From NCBI RefSeq assembly GCF_011078175.1, contig NZ_JAALCJ010000007.1, positions 1-64,000 on the forward strand: a stretch of DNA of 64,000 nucleotides, given 5' to 3'. A program made the position numbers and the translations under genes. The stretch comes from Enterobacter cloacae. Lineage in GTDB: Bacteria > Pseudomonadota > Gammaproteobacteria > Enterobacterales > Enterobacteriaceae. Under the pieces are notes generated by a model, which had not been told where the DNA came from, searched no databases, and saw nothing but the letters and a program-made list of their open reading frames with translations. Shown in pieces: positions 26,707 to 37,871 of this stretch (position 1 is its first letter; every line of letters starts with the position of its first letter).

Positions 26707-28203
26707 TTATTCTGCCTTACCGTTATTCATTATGGCCAGCTCGTCCCAGATCGCGTCAATTCGCGCGGTCACGGCAGGATCTTTTTCGATCGGGCGACCC
26801 CATTCGCGGTCGGTTTCGCCAGGCCATTTGTTCGTGGCATCCAGTCCCATTTTTGAGCCAAGGCCGGAAACCGGCGAGGCAAAGTCCAGATAATCAATCG
26901 GCGTGTTTTCCACTAACACCGTATCACGCGCCGGATCCATACGCGTGGTGATGGCCCAGATGACGTCATTCCAGTCGCGGGCATTGACGTCATCATCGCA
27001 GACAATTACAAACTTGGTATACATAAACTGGCGCAGGAAAGACCATACGCCCATCATCACGCGTTTAGCGTGACCGGCATACTGCTTCTTAATGGTCACC
27101 ACCGCCAGGCGATACGAACACCCTTCCGGCGGCAGATAAAAATCAACAATTTCCGGGAACTGCTTTTGCAGGATCGGCACAAACACTTCGTTAAGCGCCA
27201 CGCCCAGCACCGCCGGTTCATCCGGTGGACGACCGGTGTAGGTGGAGTGATAAATGGCATCTTCACGCTGGGTAATGTGCGTGACGGTGAACACCGGGAA
27301 GTTGTCCACTTCGTTGTAATAACCGGTGTGGTCGCCGTACGGCCCTTCGGGTGCCAGCTCGCCCTGTTCAATATAACCTTCCAGCACGATCTCGGCACTG
27401 GCCGGTACTTCCAGGTCATTGGAGATGCACTTCACCACTTCGGTTTTGGTACCGCGCAGCAGCCCTGCAAACGCATATTCAGACAGCGTATCCGGAACGG
27501 GCGTCACCGCGCCCAGAATCGTTGCCGGATCGGCACCCAGCGCGACGGATACCGGGAAGCGTTCGCCCGGATGGGCCGCGCACCACTCCTGGAAATCCAG
27601 CGCGCCGCCGCGGTGGGACAACCAGCGCATTATGAGCTTGTTCTTGCCAATCAGCTGCTGACGATAAATGCCGAGGTTTTGACGCTCTTTATGCGGCCCA
27701 CGCGTCACGGTGAGGCCCCAGGTGATCAGCGGTGCGGCATCTTCAGGCCAGCACTGCATGATCGGAATTTTGGTCAGATCAACCGCATCGCCTTCCAGCA
27801 CTTTTTGCTGGCACGGCGCTCCGCGCAGGCGTTTGGTGGGCATATTCAACACCTGTTTAAACTGCGGCAGCTTGTCGAACAGGTCGCGGAACCCTTTTGG
27901 CGGCTCCGGCTCTTTCAGAAAGGCCAGCAGTTTGCCCACTTCACGCAGCGCCGTGACGTCTTCCTGCCCCATGCCCATCGCCACGCGGCGAGGTGTGCCA
28001 AACAGGTTGCACAGCACCGGCATGGCGTAGCCTTTTGGGTTTTCAAACAGCAACGCCGGGCCGCCCGCGCGCAGGGTGCGGTCAGCGATTTCTGTCATTT
28101 CCAGATACGGATCAACAGGAAGCGTAATGCGTTTGAGTTCGCCCTGCTTTTCCAGCAGCGCCAGGAAGTCGCGTAGATCGTGGTATTTCATGCAGTTAAT
28201 CAT
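26707..28203 (-). CDS. ubiD: 3-octaprenyl-4-hydroxybenzoate decarboxylase UbiD
   Basis: A 498-residue prenyl-FMN-dependent decarboxylase that removes the carboxyl group in ubiquinone synthesis. The active-site E-x-x-x-R-E-type region is in [15 protein letters not shown], and the metal/cofactor region in [15 protein letters not shown]. Length equals the E. coli protein plus one. The ATG at 28203 gives [13 protein letters not shown], comparable to the E. coli start MDAMKYNDL. It is divergent from rfaH and is followed by fre. Confidence 0.97.
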   Translation of the reverse strand: MINCMKYHDLRDFLALLEKQGELKRITLPVDPYLEMTEIADRTLRAGGPALLFENPKGYAMPVLCNLFGTPRRVAMGMGQEDVTALREVGKLLAFLKEPEPPKGFRDLFDKLPQFKQVLNMPTKRLRGAPCQQKVLEGDAVDLTKIPIMQCWPEDAAPLITWGLTVTRGPHKERQNLGIYRQQLIGKNKLIMRWLSHRGGALDFQEWCAAHPGERFPVSVALGADPATILGAVTPVPDTLSEYAFAGLLRGTKTEVVKCISNDLEVPASAEIVLEGYIEQGELAPEGPYGDHTGYYNEVDNFPVFTVTHITQREDAIYHSTYTGRPPDEPAVLGVALNEVFVPILQKQFPEIVDFYLPPEGCSYRLAVVTIKKQYAGHAKRVMMGVWSFLRQFMYTKFVIVCDDDVNARDWNDVIWAITTRMDPARDTVLVENTPIDYLDFASPVSGLGSKMGLDATNKWPGETDREWGRPIEKDPAVTARIDAIWDELAIMNNGKAE

Positions 28204-28372
28204 GGCCTCTCTGTAAGCGCTTCATTATACGGCGTAAGACCGCGTGATGCTGTAATTTTGTTAAATTAGCGTGAACTTCCACGACTTACTCTCTTTTTCG
28301 CCATTATAATCACCTTAGCGATCCCGCCAGGGTTTTGGTATGCTTGCGCCCCGAACATTGGGAAGAGTGATT

Positions 28373-28864
28373 ATGCAGGCCTGGTATTTACTGTATTGCA
28401 AACGCGGGCAACTTCAGCGCGCGCAGGAACATCTTGAACGTCAGTCTGTTAACTGCCTGACACCCGTGATCACGCTTGAAAAAATGCAGCGTGGAAGACG
28501 CACGACCGTCTGTGAGCCTCTGTTCCCGAATTACCTGTTCGTCGAGTTCGACCCCGAAGTGATCCACACCACAACGATCAGCGCCACGCGCGGCGTCAGC
28601 CATTTTGTGCGTTTTGGCGCCCACCCGGCAAGAGTACCGTCATCGGTTATCCATCAGCTTTCTGTTTATCAGCAGCCTGAAGATATTACCGATCCGGAAA
28701 CCCCTTATGCTGGCGACAGCGTGGTGATCACCGAAGGAGCCTTTGAAGGGTTACAGGCCATCTTCTCTGAGCCGGACGGTGAAGCGCGCTCCATGCTGCT
28801 GCTCAACTTGTTGAATAAAGAGGTGTTGCAGAGCGTTAAAAACACCGATTTCCGCAAAGTTTAG
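28373..28864 (+). CDS. rfaH: Transcription antiterminator RfaH
   Basis: A 163-residue NusG paralogue. It is recruited at ops sites to let RNA polymerase read through LPS, capsule, haemolysin and conjugation operons, and to recruit ribosomes. The N-terminal NGN domain ([21 protein letters not shown] onward) contacts polymerase. The C-terminal KOW domain (about 113-163) is the famous fold-switching part. The ATG at 28373 was chosen by match to the E. coli start. The gene converges with tatD and overlaps it by 4 bp. Confidence 0.96.
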   Translation: MQAWYLLYCKRGQLQRAQEHLERQSVNCLTPVITLEKMQRGRRTTVCEPLFPNYLFVEFDPEVIHTTTISATRGVSHFVRFGAHPARVPSSVIHQLSVYQQPEDITDPETPYAGDSVVITEGAFEGLQAIFSEPDGEARSMLLLNLLNKEVLQSVKNTDFRKV

Positions 28865-29643
28865 AACTGCACGCCGAACAGACGACGCACGTTATCATCG
28901 GTTTGCGCTGCCAGCCACTGCGCATCTTCTCCGCGCCAGTGCGCCACGCGTTCAGCAATATGCCCCAGATAGGCCGGTTCATTACGTCGTGATGGCGGTT
29001 TGGGCTGCATATCCCGGGGCAACAGATACGGCGCATCCGTTTCCAGCAGCAAACGATCGGCCGGGATAACAGGTAACAGCTCACGCAGCTCCAGCCCACG
29101 ACGCTCATCGCAGACCCAGCCCGTGATACCCAAATACAGCCCGCGGTTCAGGCAATCCAGCGCTTCCTGACGGGAGCCCGTAAAGCAGTGCAACACCGCG
29201 CCCGGCAGTTTCTCCAGCCAGGGTTCCAGTAGCGCCATAAAACGTTCATGCGCATCGCGACAGTGCATAAACACCGGCATCTCCAGCTCTGCTGCCAGCG
29301 CGAGCTGGGCGGTAAACGCCTTTTCCTGCTCTTCAGGCGTCGAGAAGTTCCGGTTGAAATCAAGTCCGCATTCGCCAATGGCAACCACTTCTGGCGTTTG
29401 TGCCAGACGATGAAGCGCCTCAACGCTTTCATGCGTCCACTGGCTGCTGTCATGAGGATGCACGCCTGCGGTGGACCAGCAGTGTGGATAGCGTTGTGCC
29501 AGCTGCTGTGCCTGCGCGCTTTCGTGCAGATTCGTTCCCGTCAGTAACAGCCCGCTCACGCCGGCCGTAAAGGCGCGCGCCACCACCTCATCGCGGTCTT
29601 GCGCAAACTGGGCGCTGGTCAGGTTAAGCCCGATATCAAACAT
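28861..29643 (-). CDS. tatD: 3'-5' ssDNA/RNA exonuclease TatD
   Basis: A 260-residue metal-dependent nuclease of the TatD family, linked to repair of oxidised DNA and DNA degradation, not to Tat export itself. Metal ligands sit in the motifs [33 protein letters not shown] and ETDAPYL. The ATG at 29643 ([13 protein letters not shown]) has GGGGA about 5 nt upstream. It is the last gene of the tatABCD operon. Confidence 0.96.
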   Translation of the reverse strand: MFDIGLNLTSAQFAQDRDEVVARAFTAGVSGLLLTGTNLHESAQAQQLAQRYPHCWSTAGVHPHDSSQWTHESVEALHRLAQTPEVVAIGECGLDFNRNFSTPEEQEKAFTAQLALAAELEMPVFMHCRDAHERFMALLEPWLEKLPGAVLHCFTGSRQEALDCLNRGLYLGITGWVCDERRGLELRELLPVIPADRLLLETDAPYLLPRDMQPKPPSRRNEPAYLGHIAERVAHWRGEDAQWLAAQTDDNVRRLFGVQF

Positions 29644-29684
29644 ACGTATCCCCATATGACAACCGCCCTGACGGGCGGTTGGTT

Positions 29685-30455
29685 TTATTCTTTAGTGGTC
29701 TCTTCAGACGGCTCGTCTTCTTCGTCCCGGGTACGCCCCTTTCCCACGTAGAAACGAGCAAAGAATACGCCGACTTCAAACAGGCAGTACATGGGTATCG
29801 CCAGTAAGGTTTGCGAGAAGACGTCCGGTGGCGTTAACAGCATACCCACGACAAATGCCCCCACCAGGATATAGGGGCGCTTCTTACGCAGATCGTCAGG
29901 CGTGGTCACGCCGACCCAGCAGAGCAGGACAATCGCTACGGGCACCTCAAAGGCGACACCAAAGGCCATGAACAGCGCCATGACAAAGCTGAGGTAGCTG
30001 GCGATATCCGTCGATACCTGTACCCCTTCTGGCGCGGTATGCGTCAGGAAGCCAAAGGCCAGCGGGAAGACAACGAAATAGGCAAACGCCATGCCGATAT
30101 AAAACAGCAACGAACTGGACACCAGCAGAGGAATAACCAGCTTGCGTTCATGCTTGTACAGGGCGGGCGCCACAAATGCCCAGACCTGATACAAAATGAC
30201 CGGCGCAGAGGCAATCAACGACACCCAGAAGGTCAGCTTAATAGGTGTAAAGAATGGCGAGGCAACGTCCGTCGCAATCATCGTCGCGCCCAGCGGCATC
30301 TGTTTAATCAGCGGCGCAGAAACCACCTGATAGATATCGTTGGCAAAATAGACCAGACATAAAAAAATGAGGAAAACCGCAATGATGCAGTTTAACAGGC
30401 GCTTACGCAGCTCAATGAGGTGTGTAATGAGCGGTTGAGTATCATCTACTGCCAT
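29685..30455 (-). CDS. tatC: Twin-arginine translocase subunit TatC
   Basis: A 256-residue inner-membrane protein with six TM helices. With TatB it recognises the twin-arginine signal of folded proteins and organises the pore. The N-terminal [13 protein letters not shown] is the conserved cytosolic signal-binding motif. The periplasmic Pro/Glu region and the C-terminal charged tail ([10 protein letters not shown]) match the E. coli protein. It lies 2 nt after tatB. Confidence 0.97.
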   Translation of the reverse strand: MAVDDTQPLITHLIELRKRLLNCIIAVFLIFLCLVYFANDIYQVVSAPLIKQMPLGATMIATDVASPFFTPIKLTFWVSLIASAPVILYQVWAFVAPALYKHERKLVIPLLVSSSLLFYIGMAFAYFVVFPLAFGFLTHTAPEGVQVSTDIASYLSFVMALFMAFGVAFEVPVAIVLLCWVGVTTPDDLRKKRPYILVGAFVVGMLLTPPDVFSQTLLAIPMYCLFEVGVFFARFYVGKGRTRDEEDEPSEETTKE

Positions 30456-30457
30456 GT

Positions 30458-31000
30458 TTACGCTTTATCACTCGACGAGGGGGATGATTCGGAAACGGGC
30501 GCGGCGGGTTTTACCTCAGCCGTTTTGACCACGGGCTCTTCCGGCGACAGTTGCTTTTTCACTTCGGGCTCCTGCGGCGTTTGCTCTGGCGAAGCAGCCT
30601 GATGCTCTGCGCTGGAAGGCGTCACACCTTCACGCTGCTCTTCGCTGCCTTTTACCACCGGATTATGGATGGTGTTTGCTTCATCGCTCGCTTTCTCAGG
30701 ATCGTTAATGCTGTAAGAGCGCTTCATGGATTCAGCCGCTTCGCGCAGCTCGTCCATTGAGGCCTTCAGTTCCGGCGTCAGGTTGTCCATGCTCGCCTTT
30801 TCAACCTTTTTCAGGCTGTCCTGAAATTCCTGAAGCTTCAGCTCCTGCGCCAGCTCGTTCTGCACGGTCGTTGCCAGCGAGCGAAGCGCTCGCACCCAGC
30901 CCACGACGGTTTTCACCGCAACGGGTAAACGCTGCGGCCCCAACACAATCAGACCAATCACAAAGACCAGCAGTAACTCACCAAAACCAATGTCGAACAC
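30458..31000 (-). CDS. tatB: Twin-arginine translocase subunit TatB
   Basis: A 180-residue protein with one N-terminal TM helix (about 2-22, [21 protein letters not shown]), a conserved hinge GP and an amphipathic helix. A long acidic, Pro/Glu/Ser-rich cytosolic tail follows. The tail is longer than in E. coli (171 residues). It forms the signal-receptor complex with TatC. It is 3 nt downstream of tatA. Confidence 0.97.
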   Translation of the reverse strand: MFDIGFGELLLVFVIGLIVLGPQRLPVAVKTVVGWVRALRSLATTVQNELAQELKLQEFQDSLKKVEKASMDNLTPELKASMDELREAAESMKRSYSINDPEKASDEANTIHNPVVKGSEEQREGVTPSSAEHQAASPEQTPQEPEVKKQLSPEEPVVKTAEVKPAAPVSESSPSSSDKA

Positions 31001-31003
31001 GAA

Positions 31004-31258
31004 TTACACCTGCTCTTTATCGTGACGTTTAGCCTCTTCCTTTTTGGCTTCGTCCTGCTTATCGGCGATAGATTTAGCGGTAAAATCAGCATCCTGACTG
31101 GTTTTTTCCTGCTTATTCTCATCATCGCTCATGGCTTTCTTGAAGCCTTTGATTGACGCGCCCAGGTCGGAACCAATCGATCCGAGTTTTTTCGTGCCAA
31201 ACAGCAGCACAACGATGACGGCAATGATCACTAACTGCCAGATACTGATACCACCCAT
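31004..31258 (-). CDS. tatA: Twin-arginine translocase subunit TatA
   Basis: An 84-residue protein that oligomerises to form the size-flexible translocation path for folded proteins. The N-terminal TM helix (about 6-20) is followed by the hinge [24 protein letters not shown] and a charged tail. It is the first gene of tatABCD and starts 76 bp after ubiB. Confidence 0.97.
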   Translation of the reverse strand: MGGISIWQLVIIAVIVVLLFGTKKLGSIGSDLGASIKGFKKAMSDDENKQEKTSQDADFTAKSIADKQDEAKKEEAKRHDKEQV

Positions 31259-31334
31259 GCGTGTTCCCCAGTGATAGATGATTAATTAGTCAGATCGCAT
31301 TATACGTATGCAATCCCTCGATAGCGACGCTAAT

Positions 31335-32975
31335 TCAGCGCGTTTTTCGCCAGCCAGCAAGCCAGACAACCACACCGGCAGCCATAATCCAGGCTGGCAT
31401 CATTTCCCAGTCCGGACGATTGATCAACAGCAACGTGCCGCTTATCAGCAGCGTCGCGCCAATTCCGAAGAGATAGCGGGACTGCCCCTGACGCACGCGA
31501 CTGGATTGAAGCTCGTGCGCGATTTTATCCATGCTGTGCTGAAGGTTCTTGCTCTGACGCAAACTGTCGTAAACCAGTTCAGGAATTTCAGGCATTTTTT
31601 CAATCCAGAACGGGCCTTTCTCTTTAAGCGAGCGAATCAGCGCAGGAATACCGACCTGATCCTTAATCCAGGATTCGAGGAACGGTTTCGCCGTTTTCCA
31701 CAAGTCTAACTGAGGATAGAGCTGGCGGCCTACGCCCTCAACGTAAAGTAATGTTTTCTGGAGTAAAACTAACTGTGGCTGCACTTCCATATTGAAACGG
31801 CGTGCGGTGTTGAACAGGTTGAGCAGAACATGTCCGAACGAGATCTCCGAGAGCGGCTTTTCAAAAATCGGCTCACAGACGGTGCGGATCGCAAATTCAA
31901 ACTCTTCCACGTTGGTATCTGGTGGAACCCAGCCTGAATCCACGTGCAGCTCGGCCACCTTACGGTAGTCGCGGTTGAAGAACGCGATAAAGTTCTCGGC
32001 GAGATAACGTTTATCTTCTTTATTCAGCGAACCGACAATTCCGCAGTCGATGCCGATGTATTTCGGATCTTCCGGGTGCTCATAGCTGACGAAAATATTG
32101 CCAGGGTGCATATCCGCATGGAAGAAGCTGTCGCGGAAAACCTGTGTGAAGAAGACCTGCACGCCGCGCTCGGCCAGCAGCTTCATGTTGGTGCCCTGTT
32201 TTTCCAGCGCCACCACGTCCGAAACCGGAATACCATAGATACGTTCCATCACCATCATGTTCTGACTGCAATAGTCAGAATAGACTTCAGGAACATATAG
32301 CATCGGGCTGTCTTCAAAGTTCCGACGCAGCTGAATGGCGTTCGCCGATTCGCGCAACAGGTTAAGTTCGTCAATCAGCGTTTTTTCATACTCCCGCACC
32401 ACTTCCAGCGGACGCAGACGGCGGCCATCCGGCAACAGGCGCGGCACCCAGCGAGCCAGACGATAGATCAGCTTCATGTCGGCTCTGATAACAGGCAAGA
32501 TATCCGGGCGAATCACTTTAATGACCACCTCTTTGCCATTCTCTTTCAGGCGCGCGGTGTGAACCTGCGCAATAGAGGCAGAGGCCAGAGGCTGAATGTC
32601 GAAATCATCAAACCAGGTCTCGATGGGGATATTGCCCATCGCTTCTTCGATTTGTTTTTTTGCTCTCTCGCCATCAAACGGAGCGACGCGATCCTGCAAC
32701 AGCGCGAGCTGATCGGCAATCTGCGGCGGGAAAAGATCGCGACGTGTTGAGAGCATCTGCCCAAACTTGATCCAGACCGGGCCCAGCTCCTGCAACGCAA
32801 GACGCAGGCGTGCACCCAGCTCCTGATCCTTATGGCGATTCGGCATCCAGAATAGCGTGCGCCGCCAAAGCCGAAGCGGCAGGGTGATACGCATTCTGGG
32901 AATAAGCTCGTCGAGCCCGTAGCTCAAAAAGGTGCGAACGATAAAATAGAGGCGCCGAATTTCACCTGGCGTCAT
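31335..32975 (-). CDS. ubiB: Ubiquinone biosynthesis ATPase/kinase-like protein UbiB
   Basis: A 546-residue member of the ABC1/ADCK/UbiB atypical kinase family required for ubiquinone accumulation. The family KxGQ motif is in [17 protein letters not shown]. The nucleotide-binding signature is in ASASIAQVH and the metal site in DMHPGN and IGIDCGIVG. Two C-terminal TM helices (about 497-545) anchor it in the inner membrane. It overlaps ubiJ by 4 nt. Confidence 0.97.
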   Translation of the reverse strand: MTPGEIRRLYFIVRTFLSYGLDELIPRMRITLPLRLWRRTLFWMPNRHKDQELGARLRLALQELGPVWIKFGQMLSTRRDLFPPQIADQLALLQDRVAPFDGERAKKQIEEAMGNIPIETWFDDFDIQPLASASIAQVHTARLKENGKEVVIKVIRPDILPVIRADMKLIYRLARWVPRLLPDGRRLRPLEVVREYEKTLIDELNLLRESANAIQLRRNFEDSPMLYVPEVYSDYCSQNMMVMERIYGIPVSDVVALEKQGTNMKLLAERGVQVFFTQVFRDSFFHADMHPGNIFVSYEHPEDPKYIGIDCGIVGSLNKEDKRYLAENFIAFFNRDYRKVAELHVDSGWVPPDTNVEEFEFAIRTVCEPIFEKPLSEISFGHVLLNLFNTARRFNMEVQPQLVLLQKTLLYVEGVGRQLYPQLDLWKTAKPFLESWIKDQVGIPALIRSLKEKGPFWIEKMPEIPELVYDSLRQSKNLQHSMDKIAHELQSSRVRQGQSRYLFGIGATLLISGTLLLINRPDWEMMPAWIMAAGVVVWLAGWRKTR

Positions 32976-33577
32976 TTGCCCTCCAGTTTTTCCAGCCGTT
33001 TGGTTAACGCATCAACTGCGCGCTCAACTGCCGCGGTCTCTTCTGCAAACCAGGCGGCTTCTAAAGGCCCCGGCGCCATACGCCACTCTTCGGTCAGCAC
33101 CTCGGCAGCATAGCGCTGTTGACGGAGCAGACCTTTACGCAGGAAAGCGGAACCCGTGCGCAGCGTTTTGCTTATCCCTTCAGCCGCGATGTCGCCGATA
33201 AACGGCGCCAGCAGTTCCGCCGGGTCAAATTCAGCCTGATCGCTGAGTGCAACGAAATTCTGGACCACCTGAATATCGCCTTCGACCTCCAGTTCACCGC
33301 TGCGAATAAGCGCCGTCATCTGCTGACGGTCACGCAGTTTTGGCAAAACGCTCATATGCGTAATTACCGAGCAGTCCGCCTCGCCTTCCCACTCCCCCAG
33401 AACGTCAAGCTGGCGTTCGCTGAAAACCAGCACAAGCGGCGTCGAGAACTCTTTTAAAACGATGCGCAGTACCTTTCCGTTAAGCCGCTGACGTGCGGTT
33501 TTCAACGCCGGAGCGCGATACAGAAAGGCATTCAGTACATTCTCGATGCCTGCGGTGACTAAGGGTTTAATGGGCAC
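32972..33577 (-). CDS. ubiJ: Ubiquinone biosynthesis accessory factor UbiJ
   Basis: A 201-residue SCP2-like lipid-binding protein that, with UbiK, scaffolds the soluble Ubi complex. I chose the GTG at 33577 ([10 protein letters not shown]) because GGAGG lies 6 nt upstream and the length equals that of E. coli. The frame remains open to 33625 without a ribosome site. The C-terminal part ([20 protein letters not shown]) is a coiled coil. In E. coli the 3' half of this gene also overlaps the sRNA EsrE; that was not tested here. Confidence 0.94.
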   Translation of the reverse strand: MPIKPLVTAGIENVLNAFLYRAPALKTARQRLNGKVLRIVLKEFSTPLVLVFSERQLDVLGEWEGEADCSVITHMSVLPKLRDRQQMTALIRSGELEVEGDIQVVQNFVALSDQAEFDPAELLAPFIGDIAAEGISKTLRTGSAFLRKGLLRQQRYAAEVLTEEWRMAPGPLEAAWFAEETAAVERAVDALTKRLEKLEGK

Positions 33578-33590
33578 GGGAAACCTCCAC

Positions 33591-34346
33591 TCAGAACTTG
33601 TAACCACGATGCAGCGCGACGACACCCGCCGTCATATTGAAGTATTCCACGTTCTCAAACTCCGCATCCTGCATCATCGCTTTCAACGTGTCCTGATCCG
33701 GGTGCATACGGATGGATTCCGCCAGATAACGGTAACTTTCTGCATCGTTCGCTACCAGCTCGCCAATGCGCGGCAGGACGTGGAAGGAATAAGCATCGTA
33801 AGCTTTACTCAGCGGGTCGATAATCGGTTTAGAAAACTCGAGCACCAGCAGACGTCCGCCCGGCTTCAGCACGCGGTACATAGAGCGCAACGCTTTATCT
33901 TTATCGGTCACGTTACGCAGACCGAAAGAGATGGTAATGCAGTCGAACGTATTGTCCGGGAACGGCAGCGCTTCGGCGTTCGCCTGAACATATTCAACAT
34001 TTCCTACTACGCCGATATTACGCAGTTTTTCGCGTCCCATTTTCAGCATGGAGTCGTTAATATCCGCCAGCACCACACGTCCGTTTTCGCCAACCAGACG
34101 GGAGAATTTTGCGGTAAGATCGCCTGTTCCTCCGGCTAAATCCAGCACCGTTTGTCCACGGCGCACACCGCTGCAATCAATGGTGAAGCGTTTCCACAAG
34201 CGATGAATGCCGAATGACATTAAATCATTCATCACATCGTACTTCGCCGCCACGGAATGAAATACGTGGGCCACCATGTCAGCTTTCTGCGCTTTGGCGA
34301 CAGTCTGAAAGCCAAAGTGCGTTGTGTCTTGTGAATCGTCAACCAT
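33591..34346 (-). CDS. ubiE: Ubiquinone/menaquinone C-methyltransferase UbiE
   Basis: A 251-residue SAM-dependent methyltransferase acting in both ubiquinone and menaquinone synthesis. Motif I is [11 protein letters not shown], motif II is [13 protein letters not shown] and motif III is [15 protein letters not shown]. It is the first gene of ubiE-ubiJ-ubiB, with 13 bp to ubiJ. Confidence 0.97.
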   Translation of the reverse strand: MVDDSQDTTHFGFQTVAKAQKADMVAHVFHSVAAKYDVMNDLMSFGIHRLWKRFTIDCSGVRRGQTVLDLAGGTGDLTAKFSRLVGENGRVVLADINDSMLKMGREKLRNIGVVGNVEYVQANAEALPFPDNTFDCITISFGLRNVTDKDKALRSMYRVLKPGGRLLVLEFSKPIIDPLSKAYDAYSFHVLPRIGELVANDAESYRYLAESIRMHPDQDTLKAMMQDAEFENVEYFNMTAGVVALHRGYKF

Positions 34347-34412
34347 CTCAGAGCCTGCTAATCAGTCAAATGTTCGAGAAGTGTAACAGATTGGGCGCAT
34401 TTGCCCTACGTT

Positions 34413-35870
34413 TCAACTACCGTGAAAGAAATGCGCCGGCTGGGCGTCGGGCGTTAAATTCGCTGCTAAATCGTTGTCTTCATTGCGGGTCTTTTGTTCA
34501 GCGTCGCCTTCGCGAAGACGAAACTCTTCATCCTGAGCGGTAGCCTGCTCCACCAGTTCCGGATTAATCTCGCGTTTCACTTCCACCCCCAGGCTGCGAA
34601 ACGCCTCCGCCTGCGCCAGCAAATTACCGCGCCCGGAGGAGAGTTTTTTCATCGCCTGGCGGTAGTTATCCTGCGCGCGATCCAGGCTTTGCCCCACCGA
34701 GGACATATCGTCCACGAACAGCCGCATTTTGTCGTACAGCTTGCTGGCGCGATCGGCAATTTGCTGCGCGTTACGGCTTTGGTGCTCATAGCGCCATAGG
34801 TTGGCAATGGTCCGTAACGCCACCAGCAGCGTGGTGGGACTGACCAGCATAATGTTATTTTTCAACGCTTCGGTGATCAGTTCGGGTTGTCTGTCGAGCG
34901 CCAGCAGGAAGGCAGGCTCGACCGGAATGAACATCAGCACATAATCCAGCGATCGCAGCCCCGGCAGTTGCTGATAATCTTTTCTGCCCAACAGACGGAT
35001 ATGGTTACGCACGGAGGCGATGTGCTCCTGCAACGCGGTTTCGCGGGTGTAGTCATCGTCTGCGTTGAAGTAGCGCTCATAGGCCACCAGCGTCATTTTG
35101 GCGTCGATGACCACATCTTTGCCCTGCGGCAGACGAACAATGACATCCGGCTGCATTCGCGAGCGCGCATCGCTCTCAATGCTGACCTGCGTTTCGTATT
35201 CGTATCCTTCGCGCAGACCAGAAGCCTCCAGCACGCGCGTCATGACCACTTCGCCCCAGTTTCCCTGCGCTTTGTTATCACCTTTCAGTGCGCGCGTCAG
35301 GTTAACCGCCTCCTGCGCCATCTGGGCATTCAGCTGCTGGAGGTTACGAATTTCATGCGCCAGCGTGTGGCGCTCGCGGGCCTCCTGACCAAAGCTGTCC
35401 TGTACCTGACGGCGAAAACCATCGAGCTGTTCGCGCAACGGCGTCAGCAGGCTGTTCAGGCTCTGGCGGTTCTGTTCGTCAACGCGGCGGTTGCTGTGCT
35501 CAAAAATGCGATTGGCGAGATTCTCAAACTGCTCGCTAAGGCGCTGCTCGCTGTTGATCATCTGGCGGATTTTGTCTTCCGCATGCAGTTGGGTGGATTC
35601 AAGGCGGGTGGTTACTTCACGGAGATCGGCCTCGAGCGAGGTATTGATATCACGCAGGTTGCGCAGCTCGTTATTAAGCAGTTCGCACTCGTCGCGCCAG
35701 TGGTCATTCAGCGCAAGCTGTTGTTTCGTCGCGCTGAGTTCGGCAACGATCTCTTCGCGCTCTGCCAGCTGTTCGGCTTTCTGCTGGGCATGCTGGTAGC
35801 TGGAAATCAGCCAGCCAATCGCAACGCCCGCCAGCGCAATCACCGAATAAATCAGGATTGAGATATCCAC
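34413..35870 (-). CDS. rmuC: DNA recombination protein RmuC
   Basis: A 485-residue protein with an N-terminal membrane helix (about 5-22) and a long coiled coil (about 25-180, rich in Gln/Glu/Leu). A C-terminal restriction-endonuclease-like domain follows (MQPDVIVRLPQGKDVVIDAKMTLVAYERYF, with D and DAK of a PD-(D/E)XK-type core). Loss of RmuC in E. coli raises inversion between short inverted repeats. It lies between udp and ubiE, as in E. coli. Confidence 0.94.
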   Translation of the reverse strand: MDISILIYSVIALAGVAIGWLISSYQHAQQKAEQLAEREEIVAELSATKQQLALNDHWRDECELLNNELRNLRDINTSLEADLREVTTRLESTQLHAEDKIRQMINSEQRLSEQFENLANRIFEHSNRRVDEQNRQSLNSLLTPLREQLDGFRRQVQDSFGQEARERHTLAHEIRNLQQLNAQMAQEAVNLTRALKGDNKAQGNWGEVVMTRVLEASGLREGYEYETQVSIESDARSRMQPDVIVRLPQGKDVVIDAKMTLVAYERYFNADDDYTRETALQEHIASVRNHIRLLGRKDYQQLPGLRSLDYVLMFIPVEPAFLLALDRQPELITEALKNNIMLVSPTTLLVALRTIANLWRYEHQSRNAQQIADRASKLYDKMRLFVDDMSSVGQSLDRAQDNYRQAMKKLSSGRGNLLAQAEAFRSLGVEVKREINPELVEQATAQDEEFRLREGDAEQKTRNEDNDLAANLTPDAQPAHFFHGS

Positions 35871-35969
35871 AATGCCCCCTGCATCAACGTATTACCCGCA
35901 CAAAATAGAATTGTGCTGTATAAACGTCCAGTTTGAAAGGGTTTTCCTGCGAAGCGCTACGCAAAAAAT

Positions 35970-35992
35970 AAAGGCCGAACGCGTCGGCCTTT
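35970..35992 (-). terminator. Terminator of udp
   Basis: The perfect stem AAAGGCCGA/TCGGCCTTT with loop CGCGT, followed on the minus strand by an A/T-rich tract ending in T residues. Confidence 0.8.
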
Positions 35993-36009
35993 AATTTGGG
36001 AAGGGAGAA

Positions 36010-36771
36010 TTAGATCAGACGACGAGCCGCTTCCACCACGATTTTCACCGCATGGCTTTCGGTCTGCTTCATGGTTTCGGCGTTCGGGATCTCCTGCTGG
36101 GTACGGTTGACGATAACGCCCGCCACCATACCGGCACGCAGCCCCTGGCTTGCGCACATGGTCAGCAGCGTTGCAGATTCCATTTCGTAGTTCATGACGC
36201 CCATGGACTGCCACTCTTCCATTGAACCTTTGAAGCGGCTCACTACGCGGCCGGAGAAGGTGTCGTAACGCTCCTGCCCTGGGTAGAAGGTGTCAGAGGA
36301 AGCGGTTACGCCCACGTGGGTAGTTGCGCCCACGGATTTCGCGGCCTCAACCAGCGCGGTGGTGCATTCGAAGTCGGCTACCGCCGGGAACTCCATCGGT
36401 GCAAAGTGCAGGCTTGCCCCGTCCAGACGCACGGATGCGGTGGTAACCAGTACGTCACCCACATTGATGTGCGGCTGAATGGCGCCCGTGGTGCCGATAC
36501 GCAGGAAAGTACGAATGCCCAGCTGCGCCAGCTCTTCAACGGCGATTGAGGTAGACGGACCACCGATACCGGTAGAGCACACAATCACCGCCTTGCCATC
36601 CAGCTCTGCGCGCCAGGTGGTAAATTCACGATGGGCCGCCAGCTTGACCGGCTTATCCATCAGCGCGGCGATCTTTTCCACACGCTCCGGATCGCCAGGG
36701 ACGATAGCGAGCGTAGCCCCTTGTAAATCGTTTTTAGTGAGGCCGAGATGAAAAACATCAGACTTAGACAT
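36010..36771 (-). CDS. udp: Uridine phosphorylase
   Basis: A 253-residue enzyme that phosphorolyses uridine to uracil and ribose-1-phosphate in pyrimidine salvage. Family motifs are [14 protein letters not shown] (phosphate binding), [17 protein letters not shown] and the substrate region [14 protein letters not shown] with the catalytic Glu and Met. The upstream region has two CRP half-palindromes with centres 52 bp apart, as expected for CRP/CytR control. Confidence 0.97.
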   Translation of the reverse strand: MSKSDVFHLGLTKNDLQGATLAIVPGDPERVEKIAALMDKPVKLAAHREFTTWRAELDGKAVIVCSTGIGGPSTSIAVEELAQLGIRTFLRIGTTGAIQPHINVGDVLVTTASVRLDGASLHFAPMEFPAVADFECTTALVEAAKSVGATTHVGVTASSDTFYPGQERYDTFSGRVVSRFKGSMEEWQSMGVMNYEMESATLLTMCASQGLRAGMVAGVIVNRTQQEIPNAETMKQTESHAVKIVVEAARRLI

Positions 36772-36843
36772 AGGTGACTCCTCTGTGGGTCGGTTAGTCA
36801 GAAGAAGTAAAACGGTACTTTACAGAAGCGGTAAGCATAATTT

Positions 36844-36859
36844 CGTGACATACCTCACC
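36844..36859. promoter_or_regulatory. CRP site proximal to udp
   Basis: CGTGACATACCTCACC matches TGTGA-N6-TCACA with two changes. Its centre is about 41.5 bp upstream of a start predicted near 36810 from the udp -10 TAAAGT (36817-36822), the class II position. Confidence 0.7.
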
Positions 36860-36895
36860 ATGAATGAAAATGATTGCATTGTATTTCCATAAAAA

Positions 36896-36911
36896 AGTGA
36901 TTCACATCACA
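36896..36911. promoter_or_regulatory. CRP site distal to udp, shared with dlhH
   Basis: AGTGATTCACATCACA is one change away from the TGTGA-N6-TCACA consensus. It lies 52 bp from the udp-proximal site, the spacing used for CRP-CytR-CRP complexes, and about 115 bp from the dlhH ATG. Confidence 0.8.
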
Positions 36912-37026
36912 TTAACAAGTTATATCGCCAGGTGCTGCACAAAAGATAGACCGTTTAAGGCACTGTGGGTTGTTAACCTGGTGTCTATATTTACCTTTGC
37001 GCTAACTCATTGGTACGGAGAATGCC

Positions 37027-37830
37027 ATGACTGAAAAAACCGGATTTGCACCTGCTGCGGCTCCGCATGCTTCAACCATCGTCTCAACCTCAGAAGAGGC
37101 CATTACCGCAGGCGAGACCTCCATTCCCTCTCAGGGGGAAAATATGCCTGCCTATCACGCGCGACCAAAGATGGCAGACGGCCCGCTGCCCATCGTGATT
37201 GTGGTTCAGGAGATTTTCGGCGTTCACGAACATATTCGCGATATCTGCCGCCGCCTGGCGCAGGAAGGCTATCTGGCCGTTGCGCCAGAACTCTATTTTC
37301 GTCAGGGCGATCCAAATGACTTCAGCGATATCCCGACGCTGTTCAGCAATCTGGTCAGCAAAGTCCCGGACGCGCAAGTACTGGCCGATCTCGACCACGT
37401 TGCCAGCTGGGCGGCGCGTAACGGCGGCGATCCGCACCGTCTGATGGTGACCGGCTTCTGCTGGGGCGGACGCATTAGCTGGCTGTATGCTGCGCATAAC
37501 CCGCAGCTCAAGGCCGCTGTCGCCTGGTACGGTAAATTGGTGGGCGAAAAAACACTAAACTCACCGAAGCAGCCTGTTGATATCGCCACGGATTTAAATG
37601 CGCCCGTGTTAGGACTTTATGGCGGACAGGACACCGGCATTCCGCTGGATACCGTCGAGACTATGCGCCACGCGCTGCGGGCCGCCAATGCCAAAGCGGA
37701 GATCGTGGTATATCCGGACGCCGGACATGCGTTTAACGCGGATTACCGTCCGAGCTACCACGCGGAATCGGCGAAAGATGGCTGGCAGAGGATGCTGGCG
37801 TGGTTTAGCCAGTACGGCGGGAAGAAGTGA
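37027..37830 (+). CDS. ysgA: Dienelactone hydrolase family protein YsgA
   Basis: A 267-residue alpha/beta hydrolase, also named dlhH. The nucleophile elbow is GFCWGG, a Cys nucleophile as in dienelactone hydrolases. The acid lies in GGQDTGIP and the His in DAGHAFNADYRPSYH. The natural substrate in enterobacteria is not known. It is divergent from udp and in E. coli is followed by metE; here a 9.4-kb sugar cluster intervenes. Start ATG 37027 has CGGAG about 8 nt upstream. Confidence 0.92.
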   Translation: MTEKTGFAPAAAPHASTIVSTSEEAITAGETSIPSQGENMPAYHARPKMADGPLPIVIVVQEIFGVHEHIRDICRRLAQEGYLAVAPELYFRQGDPNDFSDIPTLFSNLVSKVPDAQVLADLDHVASWAARNGGDPHRLMVTGFCWGGRISWLYAAHNPQLKAAVAWYGKLVGEKTLNSPKQPVDIATDLNAPVLGLYGGQDTGIPLDTVETMRHALRAANAKAEIVVYPDAGHAFNADYRPSYHAESAKDGWQRMLAWFSQYGGKK

Positions 37831-37871
37831 ATGCTTTGCAGCCCCGGCAAGAGGCGGGGCTGCGTCAGGCC

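Noticed and set aside
27070..28176. 368-codon open frame opposite ubiD
   Set aside because: Mirror of a conserved gene in GC-rich DNA; no ribosome site and no family features.
37838..37863. Hairpin GCAGCCCC/GGGGCTGC between ysgA and the GH130 gene as a terminator
   Set aside because: The stem is strong but neither strand has a U-tract, so intrinsic termination cannot be claimed.
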